64,000 nucleotides of DNA, taken from the NCBI RefSeq assembly GCF_051020975.1, contig NC_135041.1, forward strand, positions 2,492,256 through 2,556,255. The letters are read 5' to 3'. This DNA comes from Osmia lignaria lignaria (Eukaryota; Arthropoda; Insecta; Hymenoptera; Megachilidae). Of the stretch, positions 10,428 through 19,511 are shown one piece after another (within the stretch, counting starts at the first letter, position 1; each line of letters begins with the position of its first letter). The translations under genes and the position numbers were made by a program. Under the pieces are notes generated by a model, which was not told the origin of the DNA, ran no database searches, and was given only the letters and a program-made list of their open reading frames with translations.

Positions 10428-12746
10428 TGTTACGTCGCAAGCAAGATACGCCGCGCGACGTACAAAATATAAAAATATAAAAAATTTAGATATTTAGATA
10501 TTATTAATTTGGAAGGTTAGCGCTGCCGCCAGTCCTAATTGCTTATGACGATGTTAGATCACTTTCGATTAAAACAATTAAAAAAAGGTTAGTAAGATTA
10601 AACTGTAGATTGATTGAGTTCGTCAATGCCCTGGTTACATACGGGCCCCTCGTGTGAATTTGTGCGTAGATGGTAGGCGTGATTGTGTAGGAAGGAACTG
10701 TGTTTAAACGCAAATTAATTATAAACTGATTAAGAATAACAAAAGTATAATTGCAGAAAAATAAGTATAACAATAAAAATGGTTTAGTTAACAGAAAGTA
10801 CGAGCTGTTTGAAATACATGAAAAGAAGAAATGAAATATATGTAATAGCAAGAAAAATATAAAGTGAGATCTATTGAGTTGAAATATGACACAAAATTCG
10901 TAACGGAAGATAACAGGTGAACTATTTGATTTAATTGAATTTGATTCGATATTTGTCGGTATGATTCGGTATGATTCGAGCGACGATGTTCGACAAACAA
11001 TTATTACGCGATAAGAGGAAACGGTCCCAGGGGGAAACTATCAAGACCACGGTCTCGTGGGCCGTGTCTCTTCTGTATGATCGGAATTTTTACAAGAAAT
11101 TGATATATTTGATACCTTGAAACGCGATAATGAACGGGACGATTCAGTAGGAAATTTCCAGGACACGCAGTCCCGTAGATCGCCCGTTTTACATCACAAT
11201 CAACCAGATTCGTCGTATTGAATAGAATGAAATAGACAACTTACCGAGCTCGATGTTATAATAATGTATGATAAAATATCTACAGGTTCGCTTATAATTC
11301 GCTGGTGTTGTCTGGAAATCTGGAAGGCGAAGAAAAGATGAGAAACTTGTCACACGCACTACGCGTTCGCGATCGGCCTTCGATTATTCGGTGTTACGGT
11401 TACGAGACGATACGAAAACTAATTTCAAAAACGACGCGACGCGGAAAAAGAAAATATAATTATCGACCGATTTAAAATTGAAAAAGAAAAGATAGAAATT
11501 GAAAAGTGTGAAAGAATTTAACGTATTCGTATGAGTCCTTAACGCGGAAAACGAGAATCGCAATGTCCCGCCACTCTGCCTTTTACAAGGACTTTACCGG
11601 GCAGCTAATCACTACAATTTTTCACGCGAAAACTAGTGCTCGACGCGAACACGGGCTCCCCGTCACGTACCTCACGGATTTTTCGACGAAGAGTGATTTG
11701 CCTCAGTCAAGCGATCGTGTCTCAGGGTTAGACCCGCGATCGGTACCCCATCATTTGGCAAATCAGGATACGTGTCGAAGGGAAAGGCCCGCGCGTATTG
11801 GTTTGTCTAGGCGTGTTTCCCGAGTTCTCATCCCTTCTTGACCTTTCACGCTGCCTTTGTCTAGCGTTGTCTATTTCTTTCTACCCCTCTATTCTACGAA
11901 ATTTGTGCGTCGCAATTCTAATACTTCTGGAATGTTCTAAATATATTACGACTTGATTTTATTTGAATTCGTTAATCAAAGAGGCTTTTATAAATAATGT
12001 TCCAGTATCAAGAAGGTCTAATGATGATAGATGTTTAGTTTACTGTATTGAATGACTATTAATTGAATTACTATTAATTATTCCGTTCTTTATTCGCGTC
12101 TCAGCGGTTTACGTGATAAAAGGCAATCGATATTTTATTGTTATCGTTAAATCGCGGATAATTGCGCATGGTTTGTTGCATTTACTTAACACTAGACCCG
12201 CGTATATTAATTATTAACAATATCATATATTTGAAACGTTTTACGTTTAACGTTTACCAGATGTTCGTTGCCGATGTTTATTGCCCTAGTCGACCTTTCT
12301 CGAACGTTCTTGAACGTCGGTCGACGATTTCAAACTACAGTGGTTGTCACGCAAACCCTCGCATTTCATAGTCATTCAAACAGTCTCATTCCGTTCAATT
12401 CCAATTACTTTCGTTCTTAATTGCATTCATCTATTTCGTTTGCGAGGTAAAACGAAAATCGTATTTCCCTTGTTCTGCGCGGTTAGGCTGGGAAACTTCC
12501 AAGTGCGTCGCACTGCTTAACCGCGCGGCGAAAGATGTTGATAATACCTTTCCTTAACCTTAGCGGTTTCGAATTTCTATGTGTTTATTGCTACGCGGTT
12601 TCGACGAGACAATCGTCCTAAGGAAGGTTGACTTCTTATTATTTGAAAAGAACTAACTATAGCCTCCTTTGTATACCTCGCCTCGGATTATCTCCAAGTG
12701 CTGCGCACGGACGAGGTACGCAAATTCAGTATATTAAACGGTTAAA
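10428..12746 (+). mobile_element. L LTR copy L2a, cut short by Y
   Basis: Begins TGTTACGTCGC with the inverted arm GCGCGACGT nearby, preceded by CTTG (10424-10427), which is the target-site duplication seen intact on L2c. It contains four three-way-junction units: 11014-11072, 11135-11186, 12477-12526 and 12671-12720. The LTR breaks off at base 2319 of 2397, where Y begins inside the capsid-like ORF. Confidence 0.85.
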
Positions 12747-14063
12747 TGGCGGCCAGGTGTAAGGTGTGGCAAATTCAGCCACATTAATCGGGTCAACTTT
12801 CCCGTGATTGAAAACGGTGTTCCGGGTCGCGTTCCAGTTGTTAGGAACATTTGCGTAGTTGCCCCAATCATAGACTGACCATGGACGTAGCTCTCTATTG
12901 TCATAGGACCATGAGTCTTTTCTGACTCTAAAACTAAATATTTGGCCCAAAACCGCAACTCTTCTGTCAAGTTGCTGACAACAGACACCGCGTATCTCAG
13001 ACTCAAGATAATGTTGAGTTCTATTGAAATGCGGCTCATAGCTTAAGTCTCTCTGGTACCAAAGGAGTTGACCAATGGAACCAAATGGTCTGTCACATAA
13101 TCCACCTCCAAGCTTAAGCTTGGACGATGAATTGTTTAGCGCGTCATGCACCTTCTCAAACAATACCGTATTCAGGCAAAAACGGCCTCGGCCGTTAAAA
13201 TCATTGATAGTAATATTTGCATCCTCAAGATGCGTGCGCTGATCGGTAGTAAGAGTAGTGGCGCGTGACCAACCCAGTAAGTTAACAGTGGGAAGGCCTG
13301 GCGCTATATCCTCCACATTGACAGGATGCAGGTCTGCTGGCAGCTGCCAGTCACGTGCAACATTCTGTCTGGTGGTGTACTCCAAATCCTTCATGATGGA
13401 TAGCGTTAGCACACGTGGAGACGGCATGGAAGCGTACTTCCAATGAGTGTTTGCGTCAACACGTCCAAAGTCACCCTGGCCATTCGGCCAGATAAGGTCA
13501 ACTGTGACATGATGGTGCTTACCTGCTTCATCACGAAAGTCCCCAATTGATCGGAGATATGTGTCAATTGATGGTGGCAATGTGTAAGATTTGCCATTGA
13601 GATAATTAATTAAATTAAGTTCATCAATTTCAGCAATACCGCGCAAATCACGAAGCTTGCTGTAACGTGCATACAAATGTAGACACATCACATAGCGGTA
13701 CACCGATTTAGACACAACGACAGAGAAGCGTTTATCAACAGCAGCGCGTAAGTCATATTCACGCTCGACGAGTGGGATGAAAGACTCGTGCGTGACTGCA
13801 AAATTACGCTGGTTGTGATACTCTGTCAAACCCGCGAAATCTTCAACGTCGATTTCGTCATACATTGGGTCATTACGGAGTGGAGTGGAGGTGGTAGATA
13901 ACCTTACATTATCCTTAGCTGTTTTTCCTCCCTCAGGAGGCGGCAAAGGCGAAGCTACAGATGGTTTTAACCCTGTTTGTTTAGGCCTAAAGGCCTTCTT
14001 AGGGAAACGTCTCTTTGGAGGTAGGACCTCGACTGCTTCGTTATTGCTCTTAGCGTTGGACAT
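12726..14063 (-). CDS. Capsid-like protein of dsRNA-virus type, captured ORF (Y1)
   Basis: 445 residues. The N-terminus is basic and proline-rich (about 1-60, with PPKRRFPKK), as in RNA-binding capsid arms. The body is a soluble, aromatic-rich protein without zinc knuckles, signal peptide or membrane segment. The central segment with LPPSIDTYLRSIGD (about 163-176) resembles insect partiti-like virus capsid proteins. I recognise this by pattern only, so the virus family is uncertain. Codon use is visibly more GC-rich than in gag, pol and env, which supports separate origin. It starts 14 nt inside env, so reinitiation is possible. The last seven codons and stop come from the L LTR in X, so the natural C-terminus is gone. 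Confidence 0.55.
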   Translation of the reverse strand: MSNAKSNNEAVEVLPPKRRFPKKAFRPKQTGLKPSVASPLPPPEGGKTAKDNVRLSTTSTPLRNDPMYDEIDVEDFAGLTEYHNQRNFAVTHESFIPLVEREYDLRAAVDKRFSVVVSKSVYRYVMCLHLYARYSKLRDLRGIAEIDELNLINYLNGKSYTLPPSIDTYLRSIGDFRDEAGKHHHVTVDLIWPNGQGDFGRVDANTHWKYASMPSPRVLTLSIMKDLEYTTRQNVARDWQLPADLHPVNVEDIAPGLPTVNLLGWSRATTLTTDQRTHLEDANITINDFNGRGRFCLNTVLFEKVHDALNNSSSKLKLGGGLCDRPFGSIGQLLWYQRDLSYEPHFNRTQHYLESEIRGVCCQQLDRRVAVLGQIFSFRVRKDSWSYDNRELRPWSVYDWGNYANVPNNWNATRNTVFNHGKVDPINVAEFATPYTWPPFNRLIY

Positions 14064-14937
14064 GATTCGGTAGTAGGCACTGCCTGAGATTCGACCAATA
14101 AGTAAAACTTTTTGGGTGTTCGGTTTTTGTTAGTATTCTATTGCAAGTTTTGATGTCTCCTTTCGCTGCTAGCGCGAATGAGATGTCGGTTGTTTCTATT
14201 GTGTATAATGTTTCGCGATTTTTAGATGTTAGTTTTGTTACCGGACCTCGGTATAGTACGTCGTATCTAGTTTTTAAACAGTCTTCTCTCGGTAGCGCTG
14301 ACCAGAAGGTGTGTCCTCCTTCCATGTCGATACAATGTTCATCCGAAAATTTACAAACTGTTCCTGATGCTAAGCGTAATTTATCGCTGTTAAGACTAAC
14401 TTGCGCGGTGTATTCTATTAACGTGATTTTTATAAGGCCCTGTACGTATACTTTATTCCATGTTCCGTAGCTATCAGAATAGGACGCTCCTGTACATGAG
14501 CTTTCTATTGCGTTTCCCGCGAGACTTATTCCTACGGATTTTGTAGAGTTTACTTTTAAATTCGCGATTGTATGAAAGTTGTCGTATCTAAATATTCCGG
14601 TATTATGTATGGATTTACAGTTTTCATGGCTTATGTCTAAAAGGTATTCTTGTATCGCGTTTTCTACTGGTACTAAGTGACTGAACATTCCACATCGGAA
14701 AATTGTGCGTTGAATTTCTATTTTGCATTGTATGATTGGGACCGTTCTGAATTCTGCTAATTGTAGTAGCCGTATTGTGGTGTTGGTTACGCTAACGTCT
14801 GCATGGTGGAAGTCGCATTCCCCGGTGTCCAGTAAAGAATATGTCGATACGATCGGGTTGGTTGCGCCGCAATCGAATCCGATTATTGCTTGGCTAATTT
14901 TGAATGTGCTGATATAAATTAATAGAATTAACTTCAT
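14050..14937 (-). CDS. env: Env-like glycoprotein, C-terminally truncated (Y1)
   Basis: 295 residues. The first 16-18 residues form a hydrophobic signal peptide. A GFDCGA motif follows directly, then eleven cysteines in all and at least two N-glycosylation sequons (N51, NST near 153), so this is a secreted or membrane ectodomain. The Cys-rich start recalls glycoproteins of chuvirus/mononegavirus type that insect retroelements have captured. That assignment rests on pattern memory and is tentative. No transmembrane segment or fusion-protein stalk is seen, and the length is less than half of a normal env, so the C-terminal half is lost. The frame ends inside the start of the capsid-like ORF. 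The start was chosen for its signal peptide and the splice acceptor 14 nt upstream. Confidence 0.65.
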   Translation of the reverse strand: MKLILLIYISTFKISQAIIGFDCGATNPIVSTYSLLDTGECDFHHADVSVTNTTIRLLQLAEFRTVPIIQCKIEIQRTIFRCGMFSHLVPVENAIQEYLLDISHENCKSIHNTGIFRYDNFHTIANLKVNSTKSVGISLAGNAIESSCTGASYSDSYGTWNKVYVQGLIKITLIEYTAQVSLNSDKLRLASGTVCKFSDEHCIDMEGGHTFWSALPREDCLKTRYDVLYRGPVTKLTSKNRETLYTIETTDISFALAAKGDIKTCNRILTKTEHPKSFTYWSNLRQCLLPNHVQR

Positions 14938-14950
14938 TGTCGGCTCTTTT

Positions 14951-14964
14951 CCTAGAAAGAAGGC
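14951..14964 (-). other. Splice acceptor upstream of env in Y1
   Basis: The minus strand reads CCTTCTTTCTAG|G, a pyrimidine tract and AG ending at 14952. The env ATG lies 14 nt beyond, and the pol stop lies upstream within the intron side. Its position is right for splicing from the leader donor to an env message. Confidence 0.6.
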
Positions 14965-14984
14965 TTATGTTATTTTCTGTGCTG

Positions 14985-17900
14985 CTAAATGCTTAGTTTG
15001 TTCGCATGAACTGTTTTTGGCTTTCCTTTGTAATTGATTGTTATATTATTGTTATCCCCTATTTTTAGTATTTCATATGGCCCTAGATACCAATCTTTTT
15101 CTAATTTTCCCGGTTTGGGTTCTTTGAGTAACCATACTTTGTCTCCGGTTTTGAATTCTACCGATTTAATGAATCTATCGTAGTATTCTTTTGATTTCAT
15201 TTTTGAGTCAATTAGATTTTCGCGTGCCATACTAGCTATATCTCTCATGTTTTTTATTAAATTTTCCAAATAATCGCTGTGTGTAGGTAGTTGTTCTGAT
15301 TTCTTTAGGGGTTCAGTCGAAGGTAGCCTAGCTGGATAAGCGAAAACCAGTTCATGTGGTGTGAATTTATGACTGGAATGAATGCTTGTGTTATAATTGA
15401 ATTGTGCTAGCTCTAGAAGTTCATCCCATTCACATTTTTTTGTTGAAAAGTTTTTTAAATATTCGCAAAGTGGATGGTGTGCTCTTTCTAATGATCCATT
15501 TGATTGGGGTGAAAAAGCTGTTGTTTCGATTTTTGAGAATTTAAATCTTTTTGCAACTTGTTTCATTATTTTGCTAGTGAAATTTGTTCCTCTATCTGTG
15601 AGTACTATTTTAGGTGAGCCGAAAGTGCATATAAATTTTTTTACAAAAGCGTCTGCGACTGATTCTGCTGTCTGATCTTTTAGAGGTACTGCTACTAAGA
15701 ATTTCGATAATTGGTCTTGTATGGTTAAGATGTATTTATTATTATTTTTTGTAACGTTGAGTGGACCAACTACGTCCATCGCGATTTTATCGAAAGTTTT
15801 TATTGGTGTGTCTGTTATAACCATCGGTTGTCTAGTTTTAACTCTTTTTAATTTATTTCTTTGACATTCCTCGCACTTTTTTATTTTGTTTTGAATGTCT
15901 TGTTTTAGGTTTTCCCAAAAGAATTTGTCTTTTATTCTATTGTATGTTCTATTTACGCCTGAGTGACCTCCTAGTTTTGTGGAGTGGAATTGGTCAAATA
16001 TTTTATCTCTGTTTTCAGGTTTTACGTATTCGATACTGTTTAGGCATATTATTATTTTAATGTTTGTTTTATTGAAGGTGTTTTTTAATATTTCCTCTAT
16101 TTCGTGCCAGTTTATATTTAATATTTTAATGTCTTTTGAAATACTGAAGATTTTTATATTTTTCCGTATAAGTAAGTCTTTTAATGTATTAAATAATTTT
16201 ATCAGATTTTGTTTTATTTTTTCCGATGATGTTGCTACGTTTAAGCATAAGATAAAGAGTTTTTTGTTATTTACTTCTATTAATTCAATTTCGTTTTCGG
16301 ATAGCTTGGGATTTACTTTTATATTCTTGATTTCCATTAACGCGTTGGTGTTTTTGTCTAGAGGTATGCCTTGTTGAGTAATTATTTGTACGATGTTATC
16401 GTTTCTAAATTGAATTGAGTTTTTTGTGTAAATTAAATTTTCCTGTTCCTGTTCTTCTATATTGTCTTTTTTTCCTTTATTTTCCTGTTTCTTGCGCTTA
16501 GTCGTTTTTCCCTTATTATTGCTATTCAGAGTTGCCTCTTGGTTTAACGGTTCTTGGATCTTTTTTCTTGGTCTACCCCTTCCTCTTTTGATTTTGGTGT
16601 GATTGTCGTTTGGGGCTTCTACTTTATTTTGACTTGGAATTTTTACGGGTGTCGATTTTTCGCTGATTTTTTTCTTTCCTTGCGCTCTTGTTGTAACGGA
16701 AACGTGTACGTTGTCTACTGGATTTCTCGATAATGCATCGGCGTTCACGTTTTGCTTACCCGGTTTATATACTATATTGTATTCGTAATCCGATAATTTT
16801 AGTCTCCATTTTTGTACTCTGGTATTATTGTCAGCTGTTTTTAGCCAAAGTAATGGTTTATGATCTGTGACTATTGTAAATTTATTCCCGTAAATGTAGT
16901 TTCGGAATGTTTTTATCGCGAACATTATTGCCAGAGCTTCTTTTTCGTAGGTGTCGTATTTAATTTCGGCTTCTTGCAATACACGTGATGCGTATGCAAT
17001 TGGTTTATCTTTCCCGATTTCTCCTTGTGATAATACTGCACCTAGAGCGTATTTAGATGCGTCTGTCGTAATAACGTATGGTTTCTCGAATTGTGGATAC
17101 TGTAGGATGGGTGCGTTGCATAATATTTCCTTGAGTTTTACAAAAGCGTCTTGCTGTTCCGTGTTCCAGGAAAATTTCGTGTCTTTTTGCAGTAAACTCG
17201 TTAGAGGTTTTGCAATTTTTGCAAAATTATTTATGAATCGTCTATAGTATCCTGCGAGTCCCAAGAATTCTCTTATGTTCTTGACGTTCTTGGGAGTAGG
17301 AAATTTTTGGACAGCTTCCGTTTTTGCTGGGTCGGGTTTTATCCCTTCCCCACTTATTATATGACCTAGGAAGCATACTTCTGCTTTAAGAAATTCGCAT
17401 TTTTCGGGTTCGAGTTTTAATTTTACTTTTCTTAATTTCTGAGCGACTATGTTGAATCTCATATTGAGTTCTTCTAGGTTTTCTCCAAATACTATAATAT
17501 CGTCAATGAAGACAAAGCAGATTTTTCCAATTGAGTCTCCTAAGGTTGTATTTATTACTCTCTGAAAGGTTCGTGGTGAATTTCTTAATCCGAAAGGTAG
17601 GACGTTGAATTCGAATCGTCCTAGTGGATGTATGCTGAAAGCTGTCTTATGTATATCCCTTGGGTTCATTTTGATTTGATGGAAGCCTGATTTTAGATCT
17701 ATTACGTGATATAGTTTTGCTTGTCCTAACTGGTCGAAAATTTCGGTTATGTTTGGAAGTAGATATGGGTCTGGAATCGTTTTTTCATTTAGTTTCCTGT
17801 AGTCTATCACTAGTCTCCATCTTTTTTTTCCTTCAGCTGTTTCTTTCTTTTTGACTACCCAAGTTGGAGCGTTAAAAGCACTTTTTGAATGTCTGACAAA

Positions 17901-19511
17901 ACCGTTTGCAATTAATTTTTCTGTTTCCTTTACTGCCGTTTCTTTTAGCCTATGTGGTAAAGGGAATTGTTTTACGTATACAGGTTTTTCGTCCGTTAGG
18001 TTAATTTCGTGTTGTTCTGTATTATATGATTCTATTTTATCTCCTTCTACCCAAAATATATCGTTATTATCCTCAATTAGTTCCTTCATTATAGTTCTGT
18101 TTCCTTCTGATAGATTTCCTAATCGAATTTTTCCTAATAGTTTGTCTCGTCGATTTTCCGTTTCTTTGCTTTCCATTGCAATATTATCTTCCTTGTTTTC
18201 GGCAAAACTGATTTTTCCTACTTCTAATATTTCGCTTTCGTTTATTTTTGGTAGATTTCCTGTTTCTTGAAATCCTTCCAGTATATCTTCTACATCGTAC
18301 GAAGCATAGTTATATTTGTTTTCTAAAGGGTCGGTTTCGTTTTTGAATTTGATGTTTGTATTCTCGTCCACTTTGGTTAGAAATTCTGTATAGTCGTAAG
18401 AGTCTATTTCACATTTTTCTTCTTGATTGTCGAGTACTGTATTTATACTGTTTATTATCTGTTCTATGTATTTGTTATCTGTTTCTAAATGTTCCTCGGG
18501 ATTTGATGACGTCGTCTTTTCTGTATCTATTGTCACGTTACCTGGTTCGTTATTTAATTTGTCCACTATGTTTAATAAATGTAGTGTGTCGTTATTGAGG
18601 CTAACGTCCCAGTTTCCTGTCATATTATCCGGTTGCGGAAGGTCTTGGCTTGCACTGTCTTTGTCGCTCGTGTTTTCGCTGATTTCTGTTTGGTGCAAGG
18701 TTCCTGCGTCCGTATGTACAGGGGTCAGTGTCTCGTTCGCGTGAGTCGTGTCTTGAAGTATTTTGTTGAGGAAGCATTTTTGCTCGTCTGTTAGTTTTGG
18801 TAACTGATGTAAAGCTAATGTTTGACTTGTTATATTTGCCTCTCCTGATTTTAGTTCGAATTTTCCATTATTTATTTCTACGTATCCCTCGTCTAATCTT
18901 AATTTTTGTTCCAGGAGTACTTTTATTCCTAATATTCCGTCATATGGTATTGAAAAGTCCTGTGGTGCTACATGAAAATCGAAATATTGGTAGTTTATCG
19001 GTATTCTTACTGCTCCTAAAGTTTGCAATGGTTTGTCTGTAATGCCTGAGAGTAATATTTTTCTGTCTTGTAATATTGCGTTTATAGGAATTTGGTCTTT
19101 TTTTATAATATTTAGTTGTGCACCGCTGTCAATAAGGAGGTTGCATTCCTTTCTTGTGTAAGGATTTTCTATTGTAATGTATTGTAATAGGTTCTCCAAT
19201 CTCAGTGAATACGTTGCCATTCTTGTTGTTATTCTTTCTTCTTTTATGATTTGATCATCGGGCAAGTTGGGTCCTAGCGTTTTTTCTTGTTCTGATTCCT
19301 TTGGCTTCGTACTGTCGTTAATTTTATGTGTTTTGAGCGGCTCATCCTTGCTCCTCCCTATGCGCTCTCTCCAGGAGGAGTTTATTCGTTTCCCGATCTG
19401 TACTGTTGATGGTTTTGCCCTCTGTAGCATTCTTCTGTTGTGTGATTCGTACTTTTGCATAGGTTGCAGATTTTTCCGGCGCTGTTTTCCAGGCTTTTTA
19501 GTTTCCTGCAT
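14985..19511 (-). CDS. pol: Pol polyprotein: protease, RT, RNase H, integrase (Y1)
   Basis: An intact 1,508-residue frame. The protease has an LLIDSGA active site at 125-131 (DSG). An acidic, Asn-rich stretch of ~260 residues (230-490) follows. RT spans about 535-740 with the FIDD catalytic motif at 668-671 and the LPFGLRNSP block at 638-646. RNase H has TTDAS at 815 and DALSR at 925. The RNase H-integrase linker carries an AT-hook, GRGRPRK, at 977-983. The integrase has an H2C2 zinc finger (His about 1176 and 1183, Cys 1213 and 1216) and the DDE triad D1246, D1306 and E1342. It is expressed presumably by -1 frameshift from gag in the 130-nt overlap; I saw no canonical slippery heptamer there. 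The listed start is simply the first Met of the open frame. Confidence 0.9.
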   Translation of the reverse strand: MQETKKPGKQRRKNLQPMQKYESHNRRMLQRAKPSTVQIGKRINSSWRERIGRSKDEPLKTHKINDSTKPKESEQEKTLGPNLPDDQIIKEERITTRMATYSLRLENLLQYITIENPYTRKECNLLIDSGAQLNIIKKDQIPINAILQDRKILLSGITDKPLQTLGAVRIPINYQYFDFHVAPQDFSIPYDGILGIKVLLEQKLRLDEGYVEINNGKFELKSGEANITSQTLALHQLPKLTDEQKCFLNKILQDTTHANETLTPVHTDAGTLHQTEISENTSDKDSASQDLPQPDNMTGNWDVSLNNDTLHLLNIVDKLNNEPGNVTIDTEKTTSSNPEEHLETDNKYIEQIINSINTVLDNQEEKCEIDSYDYTEFLTKVDENTNIKFKNETDPLENKYNYASYDVEDILEGFQETGNLPKINESEILEVGKISFAENKEDNIAMESKETENRRDKLLGKIRLGNLSEGNRTIMKELIEDNNDIFWVEGDKIESYNTEQHEINLTDEKPVYVKQFPLPHRLKETAVKETEKLIANGFVRHSKSAFNAPTWVVKKKETAEGKKRWRLVIDYRKLNEKTIPDPYLLPNITEIFDQLGQAKLYHVIDLKSGFHQIKMNPRDIHKTAFSIHPLGRFEFNVLPFGLRNSPRTFQRVINTTLGDSIGKICFVFIDDIIVFGENLEELNMRFNIVAQKLRKVKLKLEPEKCEFLKAEVCFLGHIISGEGIKPDPAKTEAVQKFPTPKNVKNIREFLGLAGYYRRFINNFAKIAKPLTSLLQKDTKFSWNTEQQDAFVKLKEILCNAPILQYPQFEKPYVITTDASKYALGAVLSQGEIGKDKPIAYASRVLQEAEIKYDTYEKEALAIMFAIKTFRNYIYGNKFTIVTDHKPLLWLKTADNNTRVQKWRLKLSDYEYNIVYKPGKQNVNADALSRNPVDNVHVSVTTRAQGKKKISEKSTPVKIPSQNKVEAPNDNHTKIKRGRGRPRKKIQEPLNQEATLNSNNKGKTTKRKKQENKGKKDNIEEQEQENLIYTKNSIQFRNDNIVQIITQQGIPLDKNTNALMEIKNIKVNPKLSENEIELIEVNNKKLFILCLNVATSSEKIKQNLIKLFNTLKDLLIRKNIKIFSISKDIKILNINWHEIEEILKNTFNKTNIKIIICLNSIEYVKPENRDKIFDQFHSTKLGGHSGVNRTYNRIKDKFFWENLKQDIQNKIKKCEECQRNKLKRVKTRQPMVITDTPIKTFDKIAMDVVGPLNVTKNNNKYILTIQDQLSKFLVAVPLKDQTAESVADAFVKKFICTFGSPKIVLTDRGTNFTSKIMKQVAKRFKFSKIETTAFSPQSNGSLERAHHPLCEYLKNFSTKKCEWDELLELAQFNYNTSIHSSHKFTPHELVFAYPARLPSTEPLKKSEQLPTHSDYLENLIKNMRDIASMARENLIDSKMKSKEYYDRFIKSVEFKTGDKVWLLKEPKPGKLEKDWYLGPYEILKIGDNNNITINYKGKPKTVHANKLSI

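Noticed and set aside
8795..10480. Hydrophobic small ORFs in the T-rich block as membrane proteins
   Set aside because: T-rich DNA gives Phe/Leu/Ile/Tyr-rich translations in any frame, so hydrophobicity alone is not evidence; there is no sign of coding.
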